This document shows positions 33,236 through 41,346 of a DNA stretch of 45,862 nucleotides, piece after piece. The notes beneath the pieces are model-generated. The model made no database searches. It saw only the letters and a list, made by a program, of their open reading frames with translations, and was not told the DNA's origin. Position 1 is the stretch's first letter, and every line of letters starts with the position of its first letter. The DNA is from Candidatus Cetobacterium colombiensis. Its GTDB lineage: Bacteria; Fusobacteriota; Fusobacteriia; Fusobacteriales; Fusobacteriaceae. Made by a program: the position numbers and the translations under genes. The stretch lies in assembly GCF_033962415.1 (NCBI RefSeq), contig NZ_JAVIKH010000017.1, positions 1 to 45,862 of the forward strand. The letters run 5' to 3'.

Positions 33236-34633
33236 CTATTCCACCTCTTTTAATTCTTTTATGGCCTCTATGGCAATCTCTCTATCGTCAAAGTGTATCT
33301 TTGTCGTTCCTAAAATTTGATAAGTCTCATGCCCTTTACCTGCTATGAGTATTATATCATCTTTTTCCGCTTTTAAAACCGCTTTTTTTATAGCTTCTTT
33401 TCTATCTATTTCTACTATATAATTTTCGCTTTCAAAACCTTTTACTATATCTTTTATTATATCATTTGGATTTTCTGTTCTAGGATTATCTGAAGTTACT
33501 ATTACTAAGTCACTATATTTTTCAGCTATCTTTGCCATAACTGGTCTTTTTATTTTATCTCTATCTCCACCACATCCAAAAACTGTAATTATTTTTCCTT
33601 TTTCTTCTAAATCTATGACCCCTTGCAATATATTTTCTAGAGCATCTCCAGTATGAGCATAGTCCACAACAACTTTAAAATCTTGTCCCGCATTAACTCC
33701 TTCAAATCTTCCTGGAGCTCCTTTTATTTTTTTTGCTCTTTCTTTTATTTTTTCAGAATCTATTTCTAATACTTTTCCAACACCGATAGCTCCCAATAAA
33801 TTATACATATTAAATTTTCCTAATAGTGTCGGTTTTATCTCTTTTATTAAATCTATATCTAAATCCGCTTTTTCTTTTAATGAATATGTTATTCCTCCAA
33901 ATTCATCGTATATTCTTTTTCCATAGGAATCATCTATATTAATTATTCCATTTTCTTTGCTTTTTAATTTTTCAAAAAGAATCTTCTTTGCATTAAAATA
34001 ATCTTCCATATCTTTATGATAATCTAAATGCTCTGGTGTTAAATTTGTGAAGACTGCTACATCAAAATCTAACATATCAACTCTTCCGCTTGTTAATCCA
34101 TGAGAACTAACTTCCATCACTAAATATTTTAAATTTTTATCTACAGCTTTTTTACTCATTTTTATTATATCTAAAGATTCAGGAGTTGTATTTGGAGCTT
34201 CTATTATTTCATCTCCTATTTTATATTCTACAGTTCCTATTCTAGCTACCTTTTCCGCACCTAATATTTGCTCTATTAAATACGTTGTTGTTGTTTTTCC
34301 ATTTGTTCCTGTAACTCCAATTACTTTTAATTCTTTTTCAGGACTTCCGTAAAAATTAGACGCTATAAATCCTAATTTTTCTCTTAAATCTTTTACTAAA
34401 AAATATCCAACTTCAGGCTTTATTTCAACTTCTTCTGAAACTATAATTGCTACAGCTCCATTTTCAATAGCTCTATCTATATATTTGTGACCATCTACTA
34501 AACTACCTTTTAATGCTACAAATATATCTCCATTTTTTATTTTTCTTGAATCATATTCTAAATTACCTGTGCATATATCTTTATCTGTCGAGTTTAAAAC
34601 TTTAAATTCTATTCCTTCAAATAATTTTTTCAT
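33236..34633 (-). CDS. murE: UDP-N-acetylmuramoyl-tripeptide synthetase
   Basis: Adds the third amino acid of the peptidoglycan stem peptide. The 465-aa Mur ligase has the ATP loop GVTGTNGKTTTTYLIEQIL, in part (about 106-118), NTTPESLDI, EVSSHGL with the carbamylated-Lys region, and the specificity motif DNPRTENP near 405. DNPR is the mark of diamino-acid enzymes using meso-DAP; fusobacteria such as F. nucleatum are known to put lanthionine there, so the true substrate may be lanthionine. The ATG at 34633 has GAGG 7 nt upstream; the ATG at 34639 is too close to it. Confidence 0.93.
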   Translation of the reverse strand: MKKLFEGIEFKVLNSTDKDICTGNLEYDSRKIKNGDIFVALKGSLVDGHKYIDRAIENGAVAIIVSEEVEIKPEVGYFLVKDLREKLGFIASNFYGSPEKELKVIGVTGTNGKTTTTYLIEQILGAEKVARIGTVEYKIGDEIIEAPNTTPESLDIIKMSKKAVDKNLKYLVMEVSSHGLTSGRVDMLDFDVAVFTNLTPEHLDYHKDMEDYFNAKKILFEKLKSKENGIINIDDSYGKRIYDEFGGITYSLKEKADLDIDLIKEIKPTLLGKFNMYNLLGAIGVGKVLEIDSEKIKERAKKIKGAPGRFEGVNAGQDFKVVVDYAHTGDALENILQGVIDLEEKGKIITVFGCGGDRDKIKRPVMAKIAEKYSDLVIVTSDNPRTENPNDIIKDIVKGFESENYIVEIDRKEAIKKAVLKAEKDDIILIAGKGHETYQILGTTKIHFDDREIAIEAIKELKEVE

Positions 34634-34664
34634 TTTCATACCTCACTATATATTATTCAAATCT

Positions 34665-34691
34665 ATTATAACATTTTTCAAAAAAAAACAA
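34665..34691 (-). promoter_or_regulatory. Probable promoter of murE-kdsA-kdsD
   Basis: Minus strand TATAAT (34670-34665) preceded by TGT (extended -10), with TTGTTT (34691-34686) at a short 15-nt spacer. Confidence 0.5.
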
Positions 34692-34707
34692 TATATCCAT
34701 TAAACAA

Positions 34708-34731
34708 AAACAGAGGATTTCTCCTCTGTTT
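34708..34731 (-). terminator. Terminator of the FMN-binding-like gene
   Basis: AAACAGAGGA/TCCTCTGTTT with a 4-nt loop, followed on the minus strand by five T then GTTT. It lies 6 nt past the stop. Confidence 0.85.
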
Positions 34732-34737
34732 CAATTA

Positions 34738-35130
34738 TTATTTAGCTGGTGTATAAACTCCAGAATTTAAAGCATTTTTTATTGCTGCTCTAACTTTTGT
34801 TGCTCTTACTGTAGCTCCTGCACTCTCAATATCACCTGGAGCATATAAAGCTTCCATTCCATCATTAACATTTTTATTTGTTATTGCGTTTAATAAAGCT
34901 TCATATTGATCTTTAGTTTTCGTTAAATCTTTATTTTTTAAATAGTTTTGATCTTTATAAAATAATGTTCTGAATTTTGGTTTTTCAATCTTATCATCTT
35001 TTAAATCAAATTGAATTTCTACTTGAGTTTCTTGTCCTGAAACAAAAACACCTCTGTAAGTTCCGTTTCTATATTCTGCTCCATAAGCTACTGCTCCTAC
35101 TAATGATAATAGCACTAAAAGTTTTTTCAT
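34738..35130 (-). CDS. Secreted FMN-binding-domain-like protein
   Basis: A 130-aa exported protein with a signal peptide (about 1-18, MKKLLVLLSLVGAVAYGA). The mature part opens YRNGTYRGVFVSGQETQVEIQ and ends SAGATVRATKVRAAIKNAL, which matches the layout of small FMN-binding domains (DGTYxG at the start, SGATxxS plus a helix with AL at the end). The usual SGAT is AGAT here, so covalent flavin attachment is uncertain. It has its own promoter (35158-35187) and terminator, an AGGGAGGG site, and no obvious operon partner. It may take part in periplasmic electron transfer. Confidence 0.6.
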   Translation of the reverse strand: MKKLLVLLSLVGAVAYGAEYRNGTYRGVFVSGQETQVEIQFDLKDDKIEKPKFRTLFYKDQNYLKNKDLTKTKDQYEALLNAITNKNVNDGMEALYAPGDIESAGATVRATKVRAAIKNALNSGVYTPAK

Positions 35131-35157
35131 AATACCCTCCCTGTTACTTTTTAAATT

Positions 35158-35187
35158 ATTTTAAACTATACAGGTATATTTTGTCAA
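35158..35187 (-). promoter_or_regulatory. Promoter of the FMN-binding-like gene
   Basis: Minus strand TTGACA (35187-35182), 18-nt spacer, TAAAAT (35163-35158). It begins 13 nt after the ung stop, with no terminator hairpin between. Confidence 0.65.
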
Positions 35188-35200
35188 TTAATTTTGATTA

Positions 35201-35869
35201 TCAAACAATATCCCAGTGGATAGGCTCTTCATTTTTTTTCATAAGAATTTCATTTATCATTTTAAAGTGATTACATCCAAAAAAACCTCTACTTGCTGAT
35301 AATGGACTTGGATGGACACCTTCTATCACTATATGATTTGGATTAGTTATAAACTTTTTTTTTGCCTTTGCATTATTTCCCCAAAGAACAAATATTACTT
35401 GTTCTTTTTTTTCGTTAATTTTTTTTATTACTTCATCTGTAAATGTTGTCCAACCTATTTTACTATGTGAATTTGCTTCTCCAGCTCTAACAGTCAAGGT
35501 TGCATTTAAAAGAAATATTCCTTGCTCAGACCAACTTTCTAAACATCCATGATTAAATACTTTTCCCTCTTCCTCATTAATTATCTCTTTATAGATATTT
35601 CTTAATGATGGTGGTAACGCTATCCCTTTTTTTACTGAAAACGCTAACCCATGAGCTTGGCCTGGTCCATGATATGGATCTTGACCTAAGATAACAATTT
35701 TTATATCTTTATATGAAGTTAAACGAAAAGCTGTGAAAATTTCATTATTCGGTGGATAAATAGTTCTTTCTAAATACTCTTTTTTCAAAAACTCTTTCAT
35801 ATTTAAAAAGTAATCTTTTTCAAATTCCTCTTTTAATATTTTATCCCAATCATTTCCTATTCTTAACAT
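35201..35869 (-). CDS. ung: Uracil-DNA glycosylase
   Basis: Removes uracil from DNA in base-excision repair. The 222-aa family 1 enzyme has the water-activating loop ILGQDPYHGPGQAHGLAFSV (in part; catalytic Asp near 63), FLLNATLTVRAGEANSH, and the DNA-intercalation loop GVHPSPLSASRGFFGCNHF (about 185-203) with the catalytic His. It follows the radical SAM gene by 9 nt and is last in the tdk operon. Confidence 0.97.
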   Translation of the reverse strand: MLRIGNDWDKILKEEFEKDYFLNMKEFLKKEYLERTIYPPNNEIFTAFRLTSYKDIKIVILGQDPYHGPGQAHGLAFSVKKGIALPPSLRNIYKEIINEEEGKVFNHGCLESWSEQGIFLLNATLTVRAGEANSHSKIGWTTFTDEVIKKINEKKEQVIFVLWGNNAKAKKKFITNPNHIVIEGVHPSPLSASRGFFGCNHFKMINEILMKKNEEPIHWDIV

Positions 35870-35878
35870 TTAACTCTC

Positions 35879-37651
35879 CTATTTTTTATCTAAAGTTAAT
35901 GAACCACATTCTTTTATATATTTTTTCATTCCACAAGCAGAACACTGATTTCTACAATCTACAGTTAATGCTTGTTGCTCACTTTTTTGTAGCTCTCTTA
36001 TATAAAATTCCTTACTAACTCCAGTATCTACTATATCCCAAGGAAGATTCGCTTCTAAATCTCTAGCGCCTAAATAATCTCTTTCAGATATATTTAATTC
36101 CTCCATAGCCTCTTTCCAAATGCTAAAGTTATCTTTATAATCATCTAATTTAGCTCCAATTTTAAAAGCTGTTTCTATTAAGTCTCCCGTTCTTTCGTCT
36201 CCTCTTGATAAGAATCCTTCTAAATAAGATTTTTTAGGAGGATGCATTCTTAATGTTGCACCTTTCATTCCTCTAAATGCATCTCTTAACATACTTTGTT
36301 TTCTTTCAGTTTCTTCTACACTCATTTGCTCATGCCATTGATAAGGAGTATGTGGCTTTGGAACAAAGTTTGATACACTTGCTGTTATATTAACTCTTCT
36401 TCTTATTGTTCTACATCTATATGTTACTCTTTTTACTAGTTCATATATTGCCATAACATCTTCATCTGTTTCAAATGGTAATCCTATCATAAAGTAGAAC
36501 TTTAAATTATCCCATCCTGCTTTTACAGCTGCCTCAGCAGTTTCAATAATCTGTTCCTCTGTTACACCTTTATTAATAACATCTCTCATTTTTTGACTTC
36601 CAGCTTCTGGAGCAAATGTAAATCCAGTTCTTTTTCCACCACTTATATTTACAGCTACATCTACAGAGTGTGTATTCATTCTAAGAGATGGTAAAGATAT
36701 TGCTAAATTTTTATTTTCATATTTTTTTTGTAATCCATTTATAAGAGAAGAAATACCTGTATAGTCACTACTACTTAAAGAAGATAATGATATTTCAGAG
36801 TATCCAGTATTAAATAACATATCCTCTATTAATTCCATATTTTTCTCTAAACTTCTCTCTCTAACAGGTCTATAAACATACCCAGCCTGGCAGAATCTAC
36901 ATCCTCTTGTACATCCTCTTTGAATCTCTACTGAAGCTCTATCATGAACAATTTGAATATAAGGCACTAGTTGCTCTGAATAAGATGGTGTATTATCAAT
37001 ATCTTGAACTATAGCTCTTCTAATTCTTTTTATACCCTTATGTAATTTTGGAATATAAACTCCTTCAAAATCTTTTATCGCATCTAATTTCTCTGCTTTT
37101 GTTTTTCCTGCTAAAGCAACTAAAGTCTCTGCTAATTTTGTCATAGTTTCCTCTCCATCACCAATAACAAAGAAATCTAGGAATTTCTCCATTGGTGTAG
37201 GATTCATCATACAAGTTCCTCCTGCCATAATTAAAGGATACTCTTCTCCTCTTTCATCTGCATGTAAAGGAATTTTTGCTAAATCTAATGCATTTAAAAC
37301 ATTTGGATAGCACATTTCATAAGAAAGAGAAAATCCAACCACATCAAAATCTTTTAATTCAGTCTTTGTCTCTAGAGAAAACATTGGAATATTATTTTCC
37401 CTCATTAAAATTTCCATATCTTCCATTGGAGCAAAACCTCTCTCTAAATAGAAGTTATCAACTTTATTCATAATAGCATAAAGCAATTTAATTCCTAAAT
37501 TTGACATACCAACTTCATAAATATCTGGAAAAAATAAACACATTCTTCCCTTTATTGTATCTAAATCTTTATGAAAACTATTTATCTCATTTCCTAAGTA
37601 TTGAGCTGGCTTTTCTACCGACATTAAATATTTACCTATATCTACTCTCAT
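35879..37651 (-). CDS. B12-binding-like radical SAM protein (TIGR03960 family)
   Basis: A radical SAM enzyme of unknown reaction. From the ATG at 37651 it is 590 aa. The N-terminal part (about 20-180) is a cobalamin-binding-like Rossmann fold (FPDIYEVGMSNLGIKLLY), and the radical SAM cluster motif is CTRGCRFCQAG (about 245-255). The C-terminus has a CRNQCSACGMKKYIKECG cysteine cluster that may bind a further cluster. Upstream codons to 37675 lack a ribosome binding site, while AAAGGAG lies 4 nt before 37651. In other bacteria this family often precedes a TIGR03936/DUF2344 gene; none is here. Confidence 0.87.
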   Translation of the reverse strand: MRVDIGKYLMSVEKPAQYLGNEINSFHKDLDTIKGRMCLFFPDIYEVGMSNLGIKLLYAIMNKVDNFYLERGFAPMEDMEILMRENNIPMFSLETKTELKDFDVVGFSLSYEMCYPNVLNALDLAKIPLHADERGEEYPLIMAGGTCMMNPTPMEKFLDFFVIGDGEETMTKLAETLVALAGKTKAEKLDAIKDFEGVYIPKLHKGIKRIRRAIVQDIDNTPSYSEQLVPYIQIVHDRASVEIQRGCTRGCRFCQAGYVYRPVRERSLEKNMELIEDMLFNTGYSEISLSSLSSSDYTGISSLINGLQKKYENKNLAISLPSLRMNTHSVDVAVNISGGKRTGFTFAPEAGSQKMRDVINKGVTEEQIIETAEAAVKAGWDNLKFYFMIGLPFETDEDVMAIYELVKRVTYRCRTIRRRVNITASVSNFVPKPHTPYQWHEQMSVEETERKQSMLRDAFRGMKGATLRMHPPKKSYLEGFLSRGDERTGDLIETAFKIGAKLDDYKDNFSIWKEAMEELNISERDYLGARDLEANLPWDIVDTGVSKEFYIRELQKSEQQALTVDCRNQCSACGMKKYIKECGSLTLDKK

Positions 37652-37661
37652 ATCTCTCCTT

Positions 37662-38081
37662 TTATTCATCATCAAATTCTTGAAAAAGCTTCATTTTATC
37701 TTCTACACTTTTTTTATGATGATCTCTACATAATATTGCTAAATCTATATTTATCTCCTTTAATCTCTCAAAAGCATTTTCAGGATGTTTTTCTAATTTT
37801 TTATCTCCTATTAAAACTTTTTTAACTCTTCTGAAAAGAGTTACATTTCCTTTACCACAATCATGAAGTAAAGCTAATTTTAAATAGTTTTTATTATCCT
37901 TTAAAATTCCATTTTCTTTACATTTTTTATAAATCAAAAAGGAATGTAATTTATCATAATCTCCCATTTCAGAAAAAATTTCAAATTCTTTTTGTGATAA
38001 TATATTTTTTATTTCATTCTCATTATTCTTATCGAATTTTAAAAATAAACATCTATATCCTTGCTTTAATCTAGAAAACAT
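37662..38081 (-). CDS. Small HD-domain hydrolase
   Basis: A 139-aa HD-superfamily metal-dependent phosphohydrolase-like protein. The metal site is visible as DKLHSFLIYKKC, LALLHDCGKGNV (the HD pair, about 72-73) and DLAILCRDHHKKS. It has no signal or membrane segment. Similar small HD proteins act on nucleotides or nucleic acids, but the substrate is unknown. It lies between the TruA-like and radical SAM genes with gaps of 1 and 10 nt; co-transcription with tdk and ung hints at nucleotide or RNA metabolism. Confidence 0.75.
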   Translation of the reverse strand: MFSRLKQGYRCLFLKFDKNNENEIKNILSQKEFEIFSEMGDYDKLHSFLIYKKCKENGILKDNKNYLKLALLHDCGKGNVTLFRRVKKVLIGDKKLEKHPENAFERLKEINIDLAILCRDHHKKSVEDKMKLFQEFDDE

Positions 38082-38082
38082 T

Positions 38083-38934
38083 TTAAATCTCCCTTATTAC
38101 AATATTTCCAAATTCTTTTCTTAAGGATTTTATATTTGAAGCATTTTTTCCTATAACTTTTCCTTTATTTTCTTTTTTTACATAAAAAATAGATATTTCT
38201 CCATCTAAAGTTTTCTCAATTTTTTCAACTCCAGAAACATTTATATCTGTATTTAAAATAATTATTTTATTTTTTAATTCATCTTTCAAATAAACATTTT
38301 CTAATGTTAAATATTTTCCTGGAAAAGTTTCTATTTCTCCTGTTAAGATATATCCTGCCATATTTCTTACTTGTTTTGGCATAAATGAGTTTCCTATAAA
38401 TTTTAATATATTTTTTTCAAAAGTTACTTTTACAGTTCTCTCATGCTCTTTTAAATCTAAACCTTTTTTATCTGTAAATCTACTTACATCATATGTTCCA
38501 CTAATTTCTAATAAAGTTTTTTCTATATCTTCAATAGATCTTTTTATTCTTTTCTTAGGATATCTATATAAGTATTCTCTTTTTTCAATATATTCTGGAA
38601 AAGAAAGATTTGGAAAAGTTTTCTCCACTTTTCTTATAAAAATAGACTCTTTCATTTTTTCGTTAAATTTAAATATAATCTCTTTTAAATTTCCTTGGAA
38701 ATTGCTACTCACATAAAGAAGATTTCTTTCTGCTGAAACTTTAGAATCTGTTCTTCCACCTTGTTGAATCCCTTTGGCCCAAGTAAATCCTAGTTCATTC
38801 ATTACTCTTCTAAACTCACCTTTTACAGTTGTTTTTCCAGCCATTTCATCAAAAGAATGAAATTTTTCACCGTTATAAAATACGGTAAATATATAACCCC
38901 ATTTATCGGTTTTTTCTACACCTCTAAAATTCAT
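38083..38934 (-). CDS. Divergent TruA-like pseudouridine synthase with KH-like C-terminus
   Basis: A 283-aa protein with the TruA fold: GGRTDSKVSAERN (about 60-72) carries the catalytic Asp (TruA has GRTDAGVHA), REYLYRYPKK the conserved Tyr segment, and FIGNSFMPKQVRNMAGYILTG the C-terminal RNA-binding strand. It should make pseudouridine in tRNA or another RNA, but similarity to housekeeping TruA looks low. The last 30 residues, KGKVIGKNASNIKSLRKEFG, resemble a KH motif with GKNA in place of GxxG. It overlaps the tdk stop by one base. It may have a target other than positions 38-40. Confidence 0.72.
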   Translation of the reverse strand: MNFRGVEKTDKWGYIFTVFYNGEKFHSFDEMAGKTTVKGEFRRVMNELGFTWAKGIQQGGRTDSKVSAERNLLYVSSNFQGNLKEIIFKFNEKMKESIFIRKVEKTFPNLSFPEYIEKREYLYRYPKKRIKRSIEDIEKTLLEISGTYDVSRFTDKKGLDLKEHERTVKVTFEKNILKFIGNSFMPKQVRNMAGYILTGEIETFPGKYLTLENVYLKDELKNKIIILNTDINVSGVEKIEKTLDGEISIFYVKKENKGKVIGKNASNIKSLRKEFGNIVIREI

Positions 38935-39533
38935 TACTCTCCTCTTTTTCTAACTATATGACATCTTCTACATCTTGCTTCATAACTTTCACTAGCTCCA
39001 ACTAAAACTATTGGATCATCCTCATATGCAGGTTCTCCATCTACAAGTCTTTGAGTTCTTGAAGCTGGATTACCACAACAAGCACAAATTGCATTAAATT
39101 TATCTACATATTCAGCTTTTGCCATTAATCTATCCATTGGTTTAAATGGTTCTCCTCTAAAATCTTGATCTAAACCAGCCACAACTACTCTCTTCCCTTC
39201 ATCTGCTAATTCTTCACAAAACTCAGCTACTCCCTCTCCAAAAAACTGAACCTCATCTATCCCTATAACTTTTACATCTTTATATCTTGTTTCAATTATT
39301 TCTCTCATTTCTTCAACTGTTGAAGCTGGAATTGCTTCTATAAAAGCCTGACTATGAGAAGCTACTTTTGTATCATCATATCTATCATCGCTAGCATGCT
39401 TAAAAACTAATATTTTTTGATTTGCATACTTCGCTCTTCTCATTCTTCTTATAAGTTCTTCACTTTTTCCAGAGAACATACTCCCTGTAACAACTTCTAT
39501 CCAACCCATTCCTTCTGTTAACAATAAATGCAT
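38934..39533 (-). CDS. tdk: Thymidine kinase
   Basis: Phosphorylates thymidine with ATP for nucleotide salvage. The 199-aa type II enzyme has the P-loop [13 protein letters not shown] (about 15-27), the DEVQFF motif near 95, and the zinc site [13 protein letters not shown] plus CRRCHIV at the end. The ATG at 39533 has GGAGG 9-10 nt upstream; an inner ATG at 39509 begins the conserved [10 protein letters not shown] but its AAGGA directly abuts the codon. It is first in tdk-truA-like-HD-radical SAM-ung. Confidence 0.95.
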   Translation of the reverse strand: MHLLLTEGMGWIEVVTGSMFSGKSEELIRRMRRAKYANQKILVFKHASDDRYDDTKVASHSQAFIEAIPASTVEEMREIIETRYKDVKVIGIDEVQFFGEGVAEFCEELADEGKRVVVAGLDQDFRGEPFKPMDRLMAKAEYVDKFNAICACCGNPASRTQRLVDGEPAYEDDPIVLVGASESYEARCRRCHIVRKRGE

Positions 39534-39575
39534 TGCACTATTCCTCCATCACTTACTATTTTTTACCTATTTTCT

Positions 39576-39604
39576 ATTATAACATAATTATCACATCAAA
39601 ACAA
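39576..39604 (-). promoter_or_regulatory. Promoter of the tdk operon
   Basis: Minus strand TTGTTT (39604-39599), 17-nt spacer, TATAAT (39581-39576) preceded by TGT (extended -10). Confidence 0.65.
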
Positions 39605-39627
39605 AGTTATAAATTCTTCCAAATAAA

Positions 39628-39650
39628 AAAGTAGCTACAGTAGCTACTTT
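39628..39650 (-). terminator. Terminator of the ftsX-era operon
   Basis: AAAGTAGCTA/TAGCTACTTT with a 3-nt loop, followed on the minus strand by six T. It lies 8 nt past the era stop. Confidence 0.85.
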
Positions 39651-39658
39651 TAATTTTT

Positions 39659-40552
39659 TTATTTTTCTTCTACGTATCCTAACTCTTTTAAGAATGGTTT
39701 TTTCTTTCTCCAATCATCCTTTACTTTTACCCATAACTCTAAGTAAATTTGTACTCCAAGTAAGTTTTCAATCTCTTTTCTTGATTCAGTACCAATCTCT
39801 TTTAGCATTTTTCCTTGTTTTCCAATTATAATTCCTTTTTGAGAATCTCTTTCAACATAAATATTAATATCAAATTTATCTTTTCCATTATCTCTTCTAG
39901 TTACATTTATAATTTCAATTGCTACAGAGTGTGGTATCTCATCCCTTGTTCTTTCTAATATTTTTTCTCTAACAACTTCTGTTATTATTCTATACATAGG
40001 CATATCTGTATACATATCATCTGGATAATATTTCATTCCATCTTCTAAAAATGGATCTAATGCTTCTAGTAATTTTGGAACTCCAATAGCATACTGACCT
40101 GCAATTTCAACTATTGCATCAAAATCTCCTAGTTTTTCTGCTATTTCTTTTCTTTTCTCAATTAACTCTTCATCGTTTATTTTATCTATTTTATTTACAA
40201 TTAAAACTCTTGGAGTTTTCTTTGCTTCTTTTACTTTTTCCCAAACAAACAAGTCTCCAGTGCTTATTTCCTGAGAAGCATCTATTACCATTGCAATAAC
40301 GTCTACATCTCTTAACACTCTTAAAGCACTATTTGTCATATGTTCTCCTAATAAGTGCTTTGGTTTATGAATACCTGGAGTATCCACAAAAATATATTGA
40401 TTATCATTAAAGTTTAAAATTCCTTTTATTGTATCTCTAGTTGTTCCTGCTTTATCAGAAACAATCGCTACCTTTTCATTTACAAGTTTATTTATTAGTG
40501 TAGATTTTCCTACATTAGGTCTTCCTACAACAGCTATAAATCCAGCTTTCAC
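39659..40552 (-). CDS. era: GTPase Era
   Basis: Ribosome-assembly GTPase that binds the 3' end of 16S rRNA. The 297-aa product has G1 GRPNVGKSTL (about 10-19), the G2 Thr in GTTRDTIKG, G3 DTPGIHKPKH, G4 NKID (about 121-124) and a C-terminal KH domain with GKQGKMLKEIG near 245. The start is GTG at 40552, with GGAG 10 nt upstream. It is the last gene of the ftsX-to-era operon, 2 nt after the recombinase-like gene. Confidence 0.97.
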   Translation of the reverse strand: MKAGFIAVVGRPNVGKSTLINKLVNEKVAIVSDKAGTTRDTIKGILNFNDNQYIFVDTPGIHKPKHLLGEHMTNSALRVLRDVDVIAMVIDASQEISTGDLFVWEKVKEAKKTPRVLIVNKIDKINDEELIEKRKEIAEKLGDFDAIVEIAGQYAIGVPKLLEALDPFLEDGMKYYPDDMYTDMPMYRIITEVVREKILERTRDEIPHSVAIEIINVTRRDNGKDKFDINIYVERDSQKGIIIGKQGKMLKEIGTESRKEIENLLGVQIYLELWVKVKDDWRKKKPFLKELGYVEEK

Positions 40553-40554
40553 TT

Positions 40555-41346
40555 TTAATCATCTCCTATTCCAATTTTAAAATACTTTTCTTTCAAGTCT
40601 AAAAAAAATTGTTCGTCATTTATTTCATCGTTATATTTTACCATAGTTTTTAAAGTATTTCTCAACATATTTGGAGTTATCTCTCTTTCAATACCACACT
40701 TTTTCCCTAAAGCTATAAATCTAGCTCTAAATGATTGTCTACTAAATCCAAAAAATACTAAATTACTATTTCCACCAAACAGTTTATCTCTAACATTCTT
40801 TACATAATATTCTAAATCTTTTGATACTTCTTCAGATATTTGAATCTTTTCTCCTTTATCATCATTAAATATATACTCATATGAAGACATTTCCAAATCA
40901 GATATTTGAATTTTTAGTATATCATTTATCGAAAGATTTGTTTCTACTAAAAGCTTTATAACTAATCTATCTCTAGTTCCTTTATAGTCTTTTGTACATG
41001 TATCTAAGATGTTATTAATCTCCCAAAGTTCTAATGTTTCTAATTCTCTTTCAGGAGCTTTTTCTATAGTTATTCCTTCAGTTGGATTATCATCTATCAT
41101 TCTTTTTTCTAATAAATATTTATAAAAAGTTTTTATTGTACTTATTTTTCTAATTATTGAATTCGGTTGATAATTTTTCTTTAAAAATTCTATATATTTT
41201 AATATATCTTCTTTTTTAATTTCTAACAAATCTTTTTCTATAAACTCTTCAAAATCTTTTATATCTCCACGATATAATTCTAAAGTTTCTTTTTTTAATC
41301 CCTTTGAATCTGATTTATATTTTATAAAATTTTTTAACAATTCCAT
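40555..41346 (-). CDS. Xer-like tyrosine recombinase fold, catalytically degenerate
   Basis: A 263-aa protein with the two-domain layout of XerC/XerD: a SAM-like core-binding domain (about 1-85, IKTFYKYLLEKRMIDDNP) and a C-terminal domain. The active site is largely lost. Arg I in the usual GLR is Ser139 (ETNLSINDIL); the HxLRH motif reads NMLRN (226-230), keeping only Arg II; no LGH motif exists; Tyr255 is the only possible nucleophile. It may be a DNA-binding or partner protein and not a recombinase. It overlaps recN by one base (TAATG) and lies 2 nt before era. Confidence 0.75.
   Translation of the reverse strand: MELLKNFIKYKSDSKGLKKETLELYRGDIKDFEEFIEKDLLEIKKEDILKYIEFLKKNYQPNSIIRKISTIKTFYKYLLEKRMIDDNPTEGITIEKAPERELETLELWEINNILDTCTKDYKGTRDRLVIKLLVETNLSINDILKIQISDLEMSSYEYIFNDDKGEKIQISEEVSKDLEYYVKNVRDKLFGGNSNLVFFGFSRQSFRARFIALGKKCGIEREITPNMLRNTLKTMVKYNDEINDEQFFLDLKEKYFKIGIGDD

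Noticed and set aside
40555-41346. Xer-like gene as a sign of an integrated mobile element
   Set aside because: It is locked in the recN-era operon with 1-2 nt spacing, lacks catalytic residues, and no attachment repeats or cargo genes are near.
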